NCBI RefSeq assembly: GCF_017316185.1
Contig: NZ_JAFLVX010000020.1
Location: 31,475 to 95,474, forward strand
DNA from: Candidatus Vagococcus giribetii
GTDB lineage: Bacteria > Bacillota > Bacilli > Lactobacillales > Vagococcaceae
Length of the DNA: 64,000 nucleotides
Direction: 5' to 3'
Under the pieces are notes generated by a model. The model searched no databases and had not been told where the DNA came from. It saw only the letters and a list, made by a program, of their open reading frames with translations. Shown here one piece after another: positions 53,155-63,600 of this stretch. Both the position numbers and the translations under genes were made by a program. Position 1 is the first letter of the stretch. Each line of letters starts with the position of its first letter.

Positions 53155-55797
53155 TTATAGTAATTCTCCAAAACGATTAACGTAAATTTTCTTAACAAAC
53201 ATTACTAGAACTAAGTATGCCACAATTGTTACTGCTAAGAATCCCCAATAGTTACTTGGTAACGGTGCTAATCCTAAGTTTTCGCCAAAAGCAGTGAATG
53301 GTAAAATTGAACCTACTGCAATACCAATACTTGTAATCGTAGTTAAAATAAATGAAGCGTTACTTTGTAAGAATGGTAATTTTGGTGTTCTTAATGTATG
53401 GATTACTAAGGTTTGAGACCATAGAGACTCAACGAACCAACCAGCATGGAATACAGCTACAAATAGAGCTTGTTGTTCTACATTTAATGAATGATAAGAA
53501 CCACCTGCAACAGCAGGACAAATAACAAAGTACATTAAGGCATAAGTTGTAATATCAAAGATAGAACTTGTTGGTCCTAACCATCTCATAAATGAACCAA
53601 TACTTGAAGAATCCCATTTCTTAGGCTCTTCTAAATACTCTTTATCCATATTATCCCATGGAATTGACATACATGAAATGTCATAAATCAAGTTCAGGAA
53701 TAGTAATTGTAATGGTAGCATTGGTAAGAATGGTAAGAAGATACTTGCCACAACTACTGAGAACATGTTACCAAAGTTTGAGCTGGCAGTCATTTTCACA
53801 TATTTCATGATGTTACCAAAAATAGTACGACCAGATAAAATACCACGTTCTAAAATCATTAAATCTTTTTCAAGTAAAATAACATCTGCAGATTCTTTTG
53901 CAATATCTACTGCTGTATCTACTGAAATACCAACATCTGCTTCTTTCATTGCTGGCGCATCGTTGATACCATCTCCCATGAAACCAACTGTATGACCTGC
54001 TTCACGTAAAACTTTCACTAAACGTGTTTTTTGAGCTGGAGATAGTTTAACAAAAATATTGAATTCTTCTGCCACAATCGTTAATTCTTCATCGGTCATT
54101 TTAGCAATTTCACTACCAGTAATTAACTCTTCTTCTGCTAAACCAACTTGTTTACAAACAGATTTAGTTACAAGAGCATTGTCTCCTGTTAGTACTTTCA
54201 CTCCAACACCGTGGTCTTTTAATGCTTTTAGAGCATCTTTTGTTGTTTCTTTTGGTGGGTCTAAGAAAGCCAAGTAACCAATCAATACCATGTCACTTTC
54301 ATCTTTAATTGAAAATTCGCCTACAACACTTGGATTTGTTTTTTGAGCCACAGCAATAACACGTAGTCCATCTTCATTTAAATCATCTACTGTTTTTAAA
54401 ATTGTTTGGCTTAATTCTTCTGTTAAAGGAATCACTTTACCTTGATAATCTACATAATTTGAGATTTCAAGCATTTCCTCAACAGCGCCTTTAGTAATCA
54501 TTTGTGTCTTACCATTAACGTCTTCAATAACCACACTCATACGACGGCGTTGGAAATCAAAAGGAATTTCATCAACTTTATTGTAGTTTGACACATTGAT
54601 ATCAAGCTCTTCTTCTGCTGATTCAATAATCGCTTTATCCATTAAGTTTTTTAATCCTGTTTGGTAGTAGCTGTTAAAGAACGCATGACGTAATACACGT
54701 GCATCTTCATTACCGTCAACATCCATGTGATACTCTAAAATAATTTTATCTTGAGTCAAAGTCCCTGTTTTATCTGTACATAAAATATCAATGGCACCAA
54801 AATTTTGAATAGAGTTTAAATTTTTAATGATAGTCCCTTTCTTAGCCATACTTGAAGCACCTTTAACTAAGTTAGTTGTTACAATCATTGGTAACATTTC
54901 AGGTGTTAAACCAACTGCTACTGATAAACCAAACATAAATGCTTCTAACCAATCTCCCTTAGTTAACCCATTAATTAGGAAAACGGTTGGAGCCATTACT
55001 AACATGAAACGAATTAATAACCAAGATGTTTTATTAATACCAATATCAAAACTTGTTAATTTTTTTGTACCAGAAACATCTTTAGCGATTTGCCCAAATA
55101 GTGTTTTATTACCAACTGCAATAACGATTCCTAAAGCACTACCACTAACTACATTGCTTCCCATGTAAGCAATATTTTCTAAATCTGTTTCACTACTATG
55201 CTCAACAACTTCAAAATGAGCTTTCTTTTCAACAGGATAACTTTCACCTGTCATAGCTGCTTGTGAGACAAATAAGTCTTTTGTTTGGAATAAACGAATA
55301 TCTGCTGGAATCATGTCTCCTGCTGATAGCTTAATCACATCACCACAAACTAATTCTTCAATTGGCAGTTCATCTTCCTTGCCTTTTCGAACAACAGTCG
55401 CCGTTACTTTAACTAAGTTACCTAACTTCTCTGCTGCGTTGTTTGATTTTACTGATTGAATCAATGTCATCGTTCCACTTAAAGTTACCATCACCACAAT
55501 AATAATCACACCAGTTAAATCTCTTTCTGCTGGAGAAACTAAGACATAATCTGTCATGAATGAAATAATAGCTAAAATAATTAAGACAATTGTAAATGGC
55601 GTAAAATAAGCTTTTAAAATTTGAACAATCAATGGTGTTTTTTTCGTATGAGAAATCACATTTTCTCCATATTCTTCTCTTAAATCACTTGCTTGTTGAT
55701 TAGAGACACCACTTTTTGAGCTATCGTACTTACCAAAAACACTTTCGATTGGCATTTGTGACATTGTTTCGTAATTGAATTTATTTTTTTCTGTCAT
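53155..55797 (-). CDS. mgtA: Magnesium-translocating P-type ATPase
   Basis: P3B-type ATPase that imports Mg2+. The 880-residue protein has TGESYPVEK near 185, the phosphorylation site [10 protein letters not shown] near 345, [17 protein letters not shown] near 625, and about ten membrane helices. Control is by an M-box riboswitch in the leader. Its ATG (55795-55797) lies inside a 33-residue upstream open reading frame, so its translation is probably coupled to that of a small membrane peptide. Confidence 0.95.
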   Translation of the reverse strand: MTEKNKFNYETMSQMPIESVFGKYDSSKSGVSNQQASDLREEYGENVISHTKKTPLIVQILKAYFTPFTIVLIILAIISFMTDYVLVSPAERDLTGVIIIVVMVTLSGTMTLIQSVKSNNAAEKLGNLVKVTATVVRKGKEDELPIEELVCGDVIKLSAGDMIPADIRLFQTKDLFVSQAAMTGESYPVEKKAHFEVVEHSSETDLENIAYMGSNVVSGSALGIVIAVGNKTLFGQIAKDVSGTKKLTSFDIGINKTSWLLIRFMLVMAPTVFLINGLTKGDWLEAFMFGLSVAVGLTPEMLPMIVTTNLVKGASSMAKKGTIIKNLNSIQNFGAIDILCTDKTGTLTQDKIILEYHMDVDGNEDARVLRHAFFNSYYQTGLKNLMDKAIIESAEEELDINVSNYNKVDEIPFDFQRRRMSVVIEDVNGKTQMITKGAVEEMLEISNYVDYQGKVIPLTEELSQTILKTVDDLNEDGLRVIAVAQKTNPSVVGEFSIKDESDMVLIGYLAFLDPPKETTKDALKALKDHGVGVKVLTGDNALVTKSVCKQVGLAEEELITGSEIAKMTDEELTIVAEEFNIFVKLSPAQKTRLVKVLREAGHTVGFMGDGINDAPAMKEADVGISVDTAVDIAKESADVILLEKDLMILERGILSGRTIFGNIMKYVKMTASSNFGNMFSVVVASIFLPFLPMLPLQLLFLNLIYDISCMSIPWDNMDKEYLEEPKKWDSSSIGSFMRWLGPTSSIFDITTYALMYFVICPAVAGGSYHSLNVEQQALFVAVFHAGWFVESLWSQTLVIHTLRTPKLPFLQSNASFILTTITSIGIAVGSILPFTAFGENLGLAPLPSNYWGFLAVTIVAYLVLVMFVKKIYVNRFGELL

Positions 55798-55882
55798 TTT
55801 TCTTTACCTTCTTCCCATAAAATATTCCCCATAGAAAACATCCAACACCTAGAAACAATAAAAAAATTGTTAATTCTGACAT
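55781..55882 (-). CDS. 33-residue single-pass membrane peptide coupled to mgtA
   Basis: ATG 55880-55882 follows AGGAGGAAACAAAC, one of the best ribosome binding sites in the window. The product begins [16 protein letters not shown], continues as one hydrophobic helix to about residue 22, then has a basic tail [10 protein letters not shown]; the positive-inside rule predicts the C-terminus inside. It ends TAA at 55781-55783, 17 nt inside mgtA, so the two reading frames overlap and ribosomes could reinitiate. I do not recognise the family; short membrane peptides are known to regulate P-type ATPases (for example KdpF, MgtR), but a link here is inference. Confidence 0.6.
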   Translation of the reverse strand: MSELTIFLLFLGVGCFLWGIFYGKKVKKNDRKK

Positions 55883-55942
55883 GTTTGTTTCCTCCTATTC
55901 TAGTGGGTTCACGGAAGAAAGTTGAGCTAAAGAAGCACTACA

Positions 55943-56041
55943 TCACTGTTTAGAAACAAATAAACAATAATAGATTTTCTTTATTTCATAGGTTTCTTCA
56001 CATAAACCCTGTCGACTTCGACCCTGACTACTGTCGTCCAT
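55943..56041 (-). CDS. Short open reading frame after the M-box terminator
   Basis: ATG 56039-56041 has AAAGGAGATGG about 10 nt upstream and encodes 32 residues (MDDSSQGRSRQGLCEETYEI, then a KKIYYCLF stretch). It begins about 50 nt past the M-box terminator, so it is only transcribed when Mg2+ is low. It could be a leader peptide or simply an unused frame; no homology is visible to me. Spacing of the ribosome binding site is slightly long. Confidence 0.35.
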   Translation of the reverse strand: MDDSSQGRSRQGLCEETYEIKKIYYCLFVSKQ

Positions 56042-56091
56042 TTGTTTCCATCTCCTTTTTCCCTTTTGTTATTTAAATAGATTTAAACATC

Positions 56092-56338
56092 AAAAAACCT
56101 CTCGCAAAAAACTCGACGAGAGGTTTTGAAGTCATCACTAAATAAGACATTCATATGTATAAGATCCCATCGTTGAGTTTTAGCACTATACAACGTAAAA
56201 GCAATTGCTTTAGCTACGTTAAGAAGAACCTTAGATCGGTAATTCCTGTTATACCCATTGGCGTCTCTCGACATTTTTGGGCAGCAGCCTGTGTTTGTAT
56301 AGGAGCCTCACCTAACAAATCTATTTAATTATTAATAC
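56092..56338 (-). ncRNA. M-box riboswitch (ykoK leader, Mg2+ sensor)
   Basis: On the minus strand the leader contains the highly conserved M-box core: GTTAGGTGAGGCTCCTATAC, then ACAAACACAGGCTGCTGCCC soon after, the three-way junction sequence, and an expression platform ending in AACCTCTCGTCGAGTTTTTT and GCGAGAGGTTTTTT (56092-56128), an intrinsic terminator. With Mg2+ bound, termination is favoured; at low Mg2+ mgtA is transcribed. The promoter lies just upstream. Confidence 0.95.
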
Positions 56339-56344
56339 AAACGT

Positions 56345-56373
56345 ACTATAAATCATTTTTAAATAACTGTCAA
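56345..56373 (-). promoter_or_regulatory. Promoter of the M-box/mgtA transcript
   Basis: On the minus strand TTGACA and TATAGT are separated by exactly 17 bp. The start falls at about 56338, at the beginning of the M-box. The promoter begins 17 nt after the mnmA stop. Confidence 0.85.
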
Positions 56374-56389
56374 CCACAAATTTCAAAAA

Positions 56390-57517
<1,128 letters not shown>

Positions 57518-57587
57518 TCAATCACCATCATTTCTTTAGATTCTGAAATCTAATACGATTTGAAGGTCGTAATTTTTCAGTGCCTCT

Positions 57588-57616
57588 ATTATAAACATTT
57601 TTCCTTAGAAAATCAC
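57588..57616 (-). promoter_or_regulatory. Putative promoter of mnmA
   Basis: On the minus strand GTGATT and TATAAT are 17 bp apart; the -35 is a partial match. The leader of about 70 nt contains a short TTAGATTtcaGAATCTAA-like hairpin. Confidence 0.45.
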
Positions 57617-57711
57617 GCTTTTAATACTAAAAAAAATTTCTTATAAAAAATCTGAACTTAGAATAACATTTGGGAGAATAAAAAACTTAATATTACTTGA
57701 TTACCACTTTG

Positions 57712-57742
57712 GACATACGACAAATTTTTAAATTTGCGCCAT
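57712..57742 (+). repeat. Left terminal inverted repeat
   Basis: The 31-nt left arm of the element; its inverse is at 58000-58030 with no mismatch. It is A/T rich in the middle and contains an internal AAATTTTTAAATTT near-palindrome. Confidence 0.85.
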
Positions 57743-57999
57743 CACATAATTCGTTCAGATATTATAGAATCAACATCCTGAACATATGGAGCTATGATTG
57801 TACTTATAATAACTAAAAATAAACATTTCATTTGGCGCCAAATCACTTTAATAAACAAAAAGAGTTGCTATTTCGTTAAAAATAGCAACCAATTCAGATT
57901 TAAATCAATCATTTTTTTATAATAACAGACGTTCAGCTCTTGCGAATACTAGATTTCTTATATTTGAACTGCTTTGAACAAAGTGATTTCATGCCAAAT

Positions 58000-58030
58000 A
58001 TGGCGCAAATTTAAAAATTTGTCGTATGTC
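58000..58030 (-). repeat. Right terminal inverted repeat
   Basis: Exact inverse of the left arm. The element ends 13 nt after the stop codon of the adjacent minus-strand membrane-protein gene, so it sits in that gene's 3' untranslated region. Confidence 0.85.
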
Positions 58031-58043
58031 ACTTTCTACTCTT

Positions 58044-58400
58044 TTAATCTTCATCATCATCTAATTGATCAAGAATATATTCAACAATCGTAAACACAAT
58101 TGCAATCAATAATAAAGCAACTGGACTGATTAAGATTGAATCAAATAATTGATCGGTGACAAACATTGCTAGTAAGACTCTCAAAAAGTTCATCCAATAA
58201 GTGTTATTCCACTTACTGACTAATACTTCTAATAGGTTATCCATAATAAATTCGATAAATAAGTAAACTAGTAAAAATAGGAATAAAGACAAATTATTCT
58301 TGTATTCCACACCTACTAATTTAAATAACCCTAATGTCGCTAAAATAATTCCTCCTAGAGGAACGATGGTAAATAGTATAACTGCGAGTTGTGTTTTCAT
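58044..58400 (-). CDS. Small four-helix membrane protein, possibly YrvL-like
   Basis: A 118-residue protein with about four membrane segments and an acidic end (DQLDDDED). Size and layout resemble the YrvL family of small membrane regulators, but I have no motif to confirm it. The ATG at 58398-58400 is preceded by GGGAGATTTTTGTTAA. No operon partner is near it. Confidence 0.5.
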   Translation of the reverse strand: MKTQLAVILFTIVPLGGIILATLGLFKLVGVEYKNNLSLFLFLLVYLFIEFIMDNLLEVLVSKWNNTYWMNFLRVLLAMFVTDQLFDSILISPVALLLIAIVFTIVEYILDQLDDDED

Positions 58401-58499
58401 TTAACAAAAATCTCCCATAATTTTTCAATAACTTATTATATCAGTCCAATAAAAAATGACCTAGAAAAAAGACCAGATCACTAAATTATTTCTATTTTC

Positions 58500-58534
58500 A
58501 ACTCATCCATCAATGGCAGAATTACCTTAACTAA
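58500..58534 (-). pseudogene. Relic of an hsdR 3' end
   Basis: These 35 nt match positions 60688-60722, inside the last codons of the intact hsdR, with 3 mismatches. Read in the same frame on the minus strand they encode LVKVILPLMDEL, against LDKVIVPLMDEL in the intact gene. The match stops exactly where a terminator belonging to a neighbouring remnant begins, so this is the stub of a deleted or recombined second hsdR. Confidence 0.65.
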
Positions 58535-58535
58535 C

Positions 58536-58583
58536 ACAAAAAGGCGTTAATAGTTTGATAGCCATTAACGCTTTTTGTATCAT
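58536..58583 (-). terminator. Terminator following the MFS remnant
   Basis: On the minus strand AAAAAGCGTTAATgGCTATC pairs with a nearly exact inverse around a short loop and a T-run follows. Confidence 0.75.
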
Positions 58584-58585
58584 CT

Positions 58586-58738
58586 TTAAGTACTTTCTTG
58601 AGGTACTTTTAGCTTTATAGATAGCACACTTCCTAAAAAATAAAGTAATGCAAAAACAATTAGTACAAATTCGCCTCCAAAACTTTGGAATAAGAAAGTG
58701 ATTAATGCAGATAAAGGTCCAAAGGTTGAAATACCCAT
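58586..58738 (-). pseudogene. C-terminal remnant of a major-facilitator transporter
   Basis: A 50-codon open frame encodes two hydrophobic helices of MFS type (FGPLSALITFLFQSFGG, then VLIVFALLYFLGSVLSIKLK) ending in a terminator. Upstream the frame is closed by TAG and no 5' part of such a gene is present, so this looks like the tail of a deleted transporter. Confidence 0.55.
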
Positions 58739-58916
58739 ATGCGTACACTATAAATGCCACTAATAATAGATAGTTTCATGGGTACTTATACGTCACAAAA
58801 GCCATAAGTAAACACGATATAGTTGCTGATAATGATAAAAACAACTGGTCTTTTGCTTATTTTCATCTACTAATTGTGATAAAATGAACATATAACATTA
58901 AAAAGGAGTGAGAGAT

Positions 58917-60566
58917 ATGTCTAGTATTCAGCATTTTTCAGTTGATGACTTAATAAGTGATAACCCAATTTTTTCAAATTTCCGATCAATTATAGAAACA
59001 GCCTTTTATGGAAATAATGTAACTCCTGTTTCAACTATTTCAGAGGCATATGAATTAGCTTACCAGTCTCCTGGCACCATTGTAACTGACATTCCAATCC
59101 TTCAAGCAGCAGAGCTTCATTTACCTCCTGAATCAAAAGTATTAGTTTTTAATGATGGTCAAATTGTTGGTCGAACTGCTGCAGCTCGAAAAATAATTGG
59201 TCAACCAAATGTAGACCCTACTTACTACAGCGGCATTTTACGTGAAGCTATCTTTAATAGTCGAAATCAATCCTTTTATCAAGGAAATGTAGTTGTTGGT
59301 CTAGCTAGTGACTTCATGATTGCTGTACATCTCTTAATTCCAGCTGGTTTTGAAAACAATTTGTATTCCTATTTACTCAATTTTCAACTAATGGATGCCC
59401 TTCAAAGTGACATCTATCAACAGTCTCAAGCTTATGACGAGGGTGATTTATTTATCTATTCAGATCCTGAATGGTCGCATCCAGATTTCCCTTATGGTTT
59501 AACTCTTTTTGATCCAGAACATAATGTCGCAGCTGTTTTAGGTCTACGCTATTTTGGTGAACTAAAAAAAGCCACACTAACGTTAGCATGGGCAGTAGCA
59601 CATCGAAATGGTTTTGTCGCCTGTCATGGTGGTATGAAGCAATATATCTTACCTCAATCCCAACATACTATGGCTGTTTTTGGACTTTCCGGCTCAGGTA
59701 AATCAACCATTACCCTTTCCAACCATCATAACCAGCAAGAAACCAAAATTCTACATGATGATGCTTTTATCATTAGCAAAACAGATGGTTCCTCAATTGC
59801 CCTTGAGCCTAGTTATTTTGACAAAACACAAGATTATCCTATGAAAGATGACAGTATTAAATATTTTTTAACCTGCCAAAACGTCGGCGTTACATTGAAT
59901 AATAACAATGAAAAAGTATTACTCACAGAAGATATACGAAATAATAATGGACGAGCAATCAAATCCCATTTCACAGTACCAAATCGTTTAAATCAATTTA
60001 ATCAAGCAATTGATAGTATTTGTTGGATTATGAAAGATGAAAGCTTGCCGCCTATCCTCAAAATAAAGGACCCTATTTTAGCGACCGTTTTTGGATTAAC
60101 ATTAGCTACAAAACGGACGAGTGCTGAAAATATTGTCTCAGGAATTGATAAAGATGCACTTGTTATCGAACCTTTTGCCAATCCTTTTAGATGTTTTCCT
60201 CTTAGTGAGGATTATGAAGATTTCAAAACGCTTTTTAATAAAGAAAATATGGCTTGCTACCTGTTAAATACTGGCTATTTTAATGGGCAGAAAGTAACCC
60301 CTGAGATAACACTAAATTCAATAGAAGACATTGTAAATGAGACATCTCAATTTGAACCTTTTGGTACATTTGAAGATATTTCCTTTTTACCCATTGAAGG
60401 ATTTTCACCTGACTTCTCTAACCCAGCTTATCTTGAGTTATTAAGAAACAGTTTTGAAAATCGTCTACTCTTTTTAAAAGAAATGGATTTTCTAATGGAT
60501 GGCTATAACTCATTACCACAAGAAACAGTTGATACCATTCAAAGTCTTATTAACGAGCTTAAGTAA
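58917..60566 (+). CDS. Divergent ATP-type phosphoenolpyruvate carboxykinase-like protein
   Basis: A 549-residue protein with the PEPCK fold: GELKKATLTLAWAVAHRNG around residue 220, then a phosphate-binding loop VFGLSGSGKSTIT near 258 (canonical GLSGTGKTTLS), followed by a HDDAF acidic segment near 280 in place of IGDDEHGW. The usual TGRSPKDKF segment appears only as VGRTAAARK near residue 86. It therefore aligns with ATP-dependent PEPCK (oxaloacetate to PEP) but several signature residues differ, so activity is uncertain. The ATG follows AAAGGAGTGAGAGAT; GTG 58908 is too near the ribosome binding site. It faces hsdR. Confidence 0.7.
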   Translation: MSSIQHFSVDDLISDNPIFSNFRSIIETAFYGNNVTPVSTISEAYELAYQSPGTIVTDIPILQAAELHLPPESKVLVFNDGQIVGRTAAARKIIGQPNVDPTYYSGILREAIFNSRNQSFYQGNVVVGLASDFMIAVHLLIPAGFENNLYSYLLNFQLMDALQSDIYQQSQAYDEGDLFIYSDPEWSHPDFPYGLTLFDPEHNVAAVLGLRYFGELKKATLTLAWAVAHRNGFVACHGGMKQYILPQSQHTMAVFGLSGSGKSTITLSNHHNQQETKILHDDAFIISKTDGSSIALEPSYFDKTQDYPMKDDSIKYFLTCQNVGVTLNNNNEKVLLTEDIRNNNGRAIKSHFTVPNRLNQFNQAIDSICWIMKDESLPPILKIKDPILATVFGLTLATKRTSAENIVSGIDKDALVIEPFANPFRCFPLSEDYEDFKTLFNKENMACYLLNTGYFNGQKVTPEITLNSIEDIVNETSQFEPFGTFEDISFLPIEGFSPDFSNPAYLELLRNSFENRLLFLKEMDFLMDGYNSLPQETVDTIQSLINELK

Positions 60567-60584
60567 ATATGGTTTTATCCTTTT

Positions 60585-60616
60585 GATGTGGACTATTTTT
60601 TGTTCACATCTTTTTT
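60585..60616 (+). terminator. Terminator after the PEPCK-like gene
   Basis: GATGTG pairs with CACATC around a loop of about 14 nt and a six-T run follows. Confidence 0.7.
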
Positions 60617-60652
60617 ATTAAAAAAACTGCTATCTCTTAAGAAATAGCAGCA
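60617..60652 (-). terminator. Terminator after hsdR
   Basis: CTGCTATcTCTT pairs with AAGAaATAGCAG (60627-60650); a T-run follows on the minus strand. Confidence 0.8.
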
Positions 60653-60680
60653 AAATAAACAATTTATTAATTTTCAACAA

Positions 60681-63600
60681 TCACTTTAACTCATCCATCA
60701 ATGGCACTATTACCTTATCTAATTCGCTCGTCCATTTTTTAGTCATTAAAGAGTTATACTTTAATGGCTTTACGTCAGGATGACTGACTTGATACTCTTT
60801 CATACGTCGACTTTTAGCAACTTTACTAATATTGGGGATTGATGTCATTCCGATTTCATATTGCATAGCTGACGTATGTAATTCTTCTTCAGATAAGCAC
60901 CATTCAGTTGCAAACTGTTCAACTGCTCGATTTTTCTCATTTGTAAAAAATGCTCGTTTCACCACAAAAATGTCTTCGTCTGAATCAATAATTTCTTCAT
61001 CGATACTGTTTAAAATTAATCGATAGACTTCTTTGACTGATTCTTCTTTATTCATTTTATTTAAAGCTTGTTCAATTTCTTCTCGAGTATCCTGATTATT
61101 CGCTGAGTAATTACCTAATAGTTGGTTAATGTAAGCTGAATCAATGTCATAGAGTTTTGTACTATTATTACTAAAAAATTCTAAGTCTGAAAAATCAAAA
61201 TCTGGACCTGGCTCCAAACCTTTTAAAGAGCCCTTCACCGTTTCATATCTTGCCTGTTCTTCTTTAACAAGATTCACATCATAATAGCCACCTGGAGTTG
61301 CTTGTTCTAACTCATCATTGTATTCATCATACGTCACAAGAGCGCCAAAAGCATTACTTAAGGCTTGATATGATTTAACGTACTCCACTCTCTCCTCAAC
61401 CTTATCATGCTCATCTACACCTTCAGGATATTGGACTAATAACTCTTGAAAGGTGTCATATGTATCAAAAAATTTCTGTCTCGATTCTTCATAGCTTGGA
61501 TAAATTAGATTATTACTTTCCTTTTTATGAGAATATAATAATGTTGCTTCTTTGACATTTTTTTCCATAATAGCTGGGTACCTAAACGTCATAATTAATC
61601 CTTTAGATTTATCTGGATACGTTCGATTCGTTCTTGAGAATGCTTGAATTAAATTGGCATAACTCATGGTTCTGTCCACGTATAACGTTTGAACAGTGGG
61701 TGCATCAAATCCTGTTAACAAACGATCCACAACAATCACTAAATCAATGTGTTCACCAAATTTTTTGAACTCACCTTTTTTACGGGCCAAACGATTATTA
61801 ATGTCCCCATTATAGCGCTCAATATCATTTAATTCCCAAGAGGTCCCATAATAATCATTAAAGTCTTGAATGATTTGTTTCATTTCCTCATTGCCAAGAC
61901 TTGAGTTCTCTTCGTTTTCTTGCATCGAATAGGTGATTGCAATACGCGGGAAATCAGGGTCAGACATAGTGCGACCTATTCTGAGATAGTTTTTACCATA
62001 AATTTTTTCAAGCCAGTTCGCTTCACTTGTCATCTCTTTAATTAACTTGTAATACTGTTTAGCCATGGCAATCGAATTAGTTGTCAGTATCGCTGATTTT
62101 TGCGGTAAACCATTTTTGAATTCAAATTTATTATAAGCATCATTTGGTTTAAAAATCATCTTGATAACTTCTGTGATGTGTTCCTTATTTTCGTAAGCTC
62201 TAGCATTTAAATAGCTTTCTTTTTCTACTTGAGACATCTGCGTAATTTTTTTATTTATTTCATCTTCATCTTTCGAAGAATTTTGTTTTTTTAATTGCTT
62301 GAAAACTGCTCCCTCTAAGCTATCATCACCAATCGTATCTCGATGCTCCACTTGAAAGCCTAAAACAGCTTCATCTTCTAAAGCATTTTTTATCGTGTAG
62401 GTGTGTAAACATGGCCCATACTGATCATCAGTAGTTCTAGCTAGTAAACCTTTTGCTTGTTTTTTGTTTTCTTCAAAAATAGGAGTTCCTGTAAAACCAA
62501 ACCAAGTAGAATTAGGAAAATAATCTTTTATTCCTTCCATACCTTCTGAGCTGACTGCACGGTGACACTCATCTACTACAAAAACAATGTGCTGACCTTT
62601 TAGTTTTTCAAAACGTTTAGTTCCCTTTTCAGCTTCGATTTTTTCTGCATAACGAATAGCTGAATCTAATTTTTGTCTCGTGGTAATAATCACTGTATTA
62701 CTGTTGGTATCTGAGAGTAACGCTTTACTCAATTCTCTTGATGAGTCTGTACCAATAATCAAGCTATTACTTTTCCCATCTCCTGAAGAAATCCCCGTAT
62801 TATACTCTGAGGCAAATTTTGTAAATTCACCTGTTGTTTGACTATCCAAATCTTTTCTATCAATCAGCATAATCGTTCGATCGATTCCTGATTTTCTAGC
62901 TAATAGCTTAGTGGAGACAAAACTTGTTAAGGTCTTCCCGCTACCTGTAGCATGCCAAACATAGCCTGATTGATGCTTCATAGCTGATGTATATAAAGAC
63001 TCAATGGCATGAATTTGATAAGGATGTAGCACCATTAAAACTTGATTATCTTGCTCTTCACTAACAATTGTGTAATCGGCAATCAAGCGGTGAGCATCTG
63101 GTATATTTAGCATTTGCTTTGAAAATTCATAAATATCATCTACTTTTTTATTATCTTTTGTTCGCCAACTGAAAAGAAACTTTTTATGTAATTTAGCTGG
63201 TAAAGCATTAGCAAAATAACGAGTTGTCTTCTCATTGGATATCACGAATAACTGTAACGTAGAGAAAATATTATTACGAAACATTCCTTCTTCAGCATAT
63301 TTTTTAATCTGATTAAAGGCTTGAAACACACCATCTTTAGCACTTACTTTTTTCAGTTCAATCTGAACAATTGGTAAGCCATTAATTAATAAGGTCACAT
63401 CAAAACGACTCTTAATGCCACTTTGAGTCGTAGCAATTTGATGCACTACTTCATAACTAGAAAAACCGCCTGTATAGTCTCTTGTAAACATCTCTAAAGA
63501 AATTTGACCTAAATCGTTATCCCTATCAATGGTTACTCTAGCAATTCCGTTTTCTCCTTTTAACCACTTAGCAGCAGAAAAAGGTGTTCTAGTGCGACTT

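Larger units (their letters stand above)
57712..58030. mobile_element. MITE-like element with perfect 31-bp terminal inverted repeats
   Basis: Positions 57712-57742 and 58000-58030 are exact inverted copies of each other over 31 nt, beginning GACATACGAC and ending TTTGCGCCAT. The 257-nt interior has no open reading frame of substance, and a strong hairpin (GTTGCTATTT / AAATAGCAAC, 57865-57889) lies in the middle. CACTTT occurs on both outer sides, fitting a target-site duplication (with one uncertain base at the left edge). I cannot assign it to a named insertion sequence; a transposase-less element mobilised in trans is inferred. Confidence 0.75.

Noticed and set aside
56083..56274. A 63-codon frame on the minus strand
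   Set aside because: It runs through the conserved M-box core and its terminator; the sequence is explained by the riboswitch and no ribosome binding site fits.
57865..57889. Similarity between the hairpin inside the MITE and the hsdR terminator hairpin at 60627-60650
   Set aside because: Both contain GCTAT-type stems but share no longer sequence; they look like independent terminator-type hairpins, not copies of one repeat.
58527..58760. A 77-codon minus-strand frame near the MFS remnant
   Set aside because: Another frame over the same bases reads as clear MFS-type helices and ends just before the terminator; this frame has an odd Cys- and Arg-rich composition.
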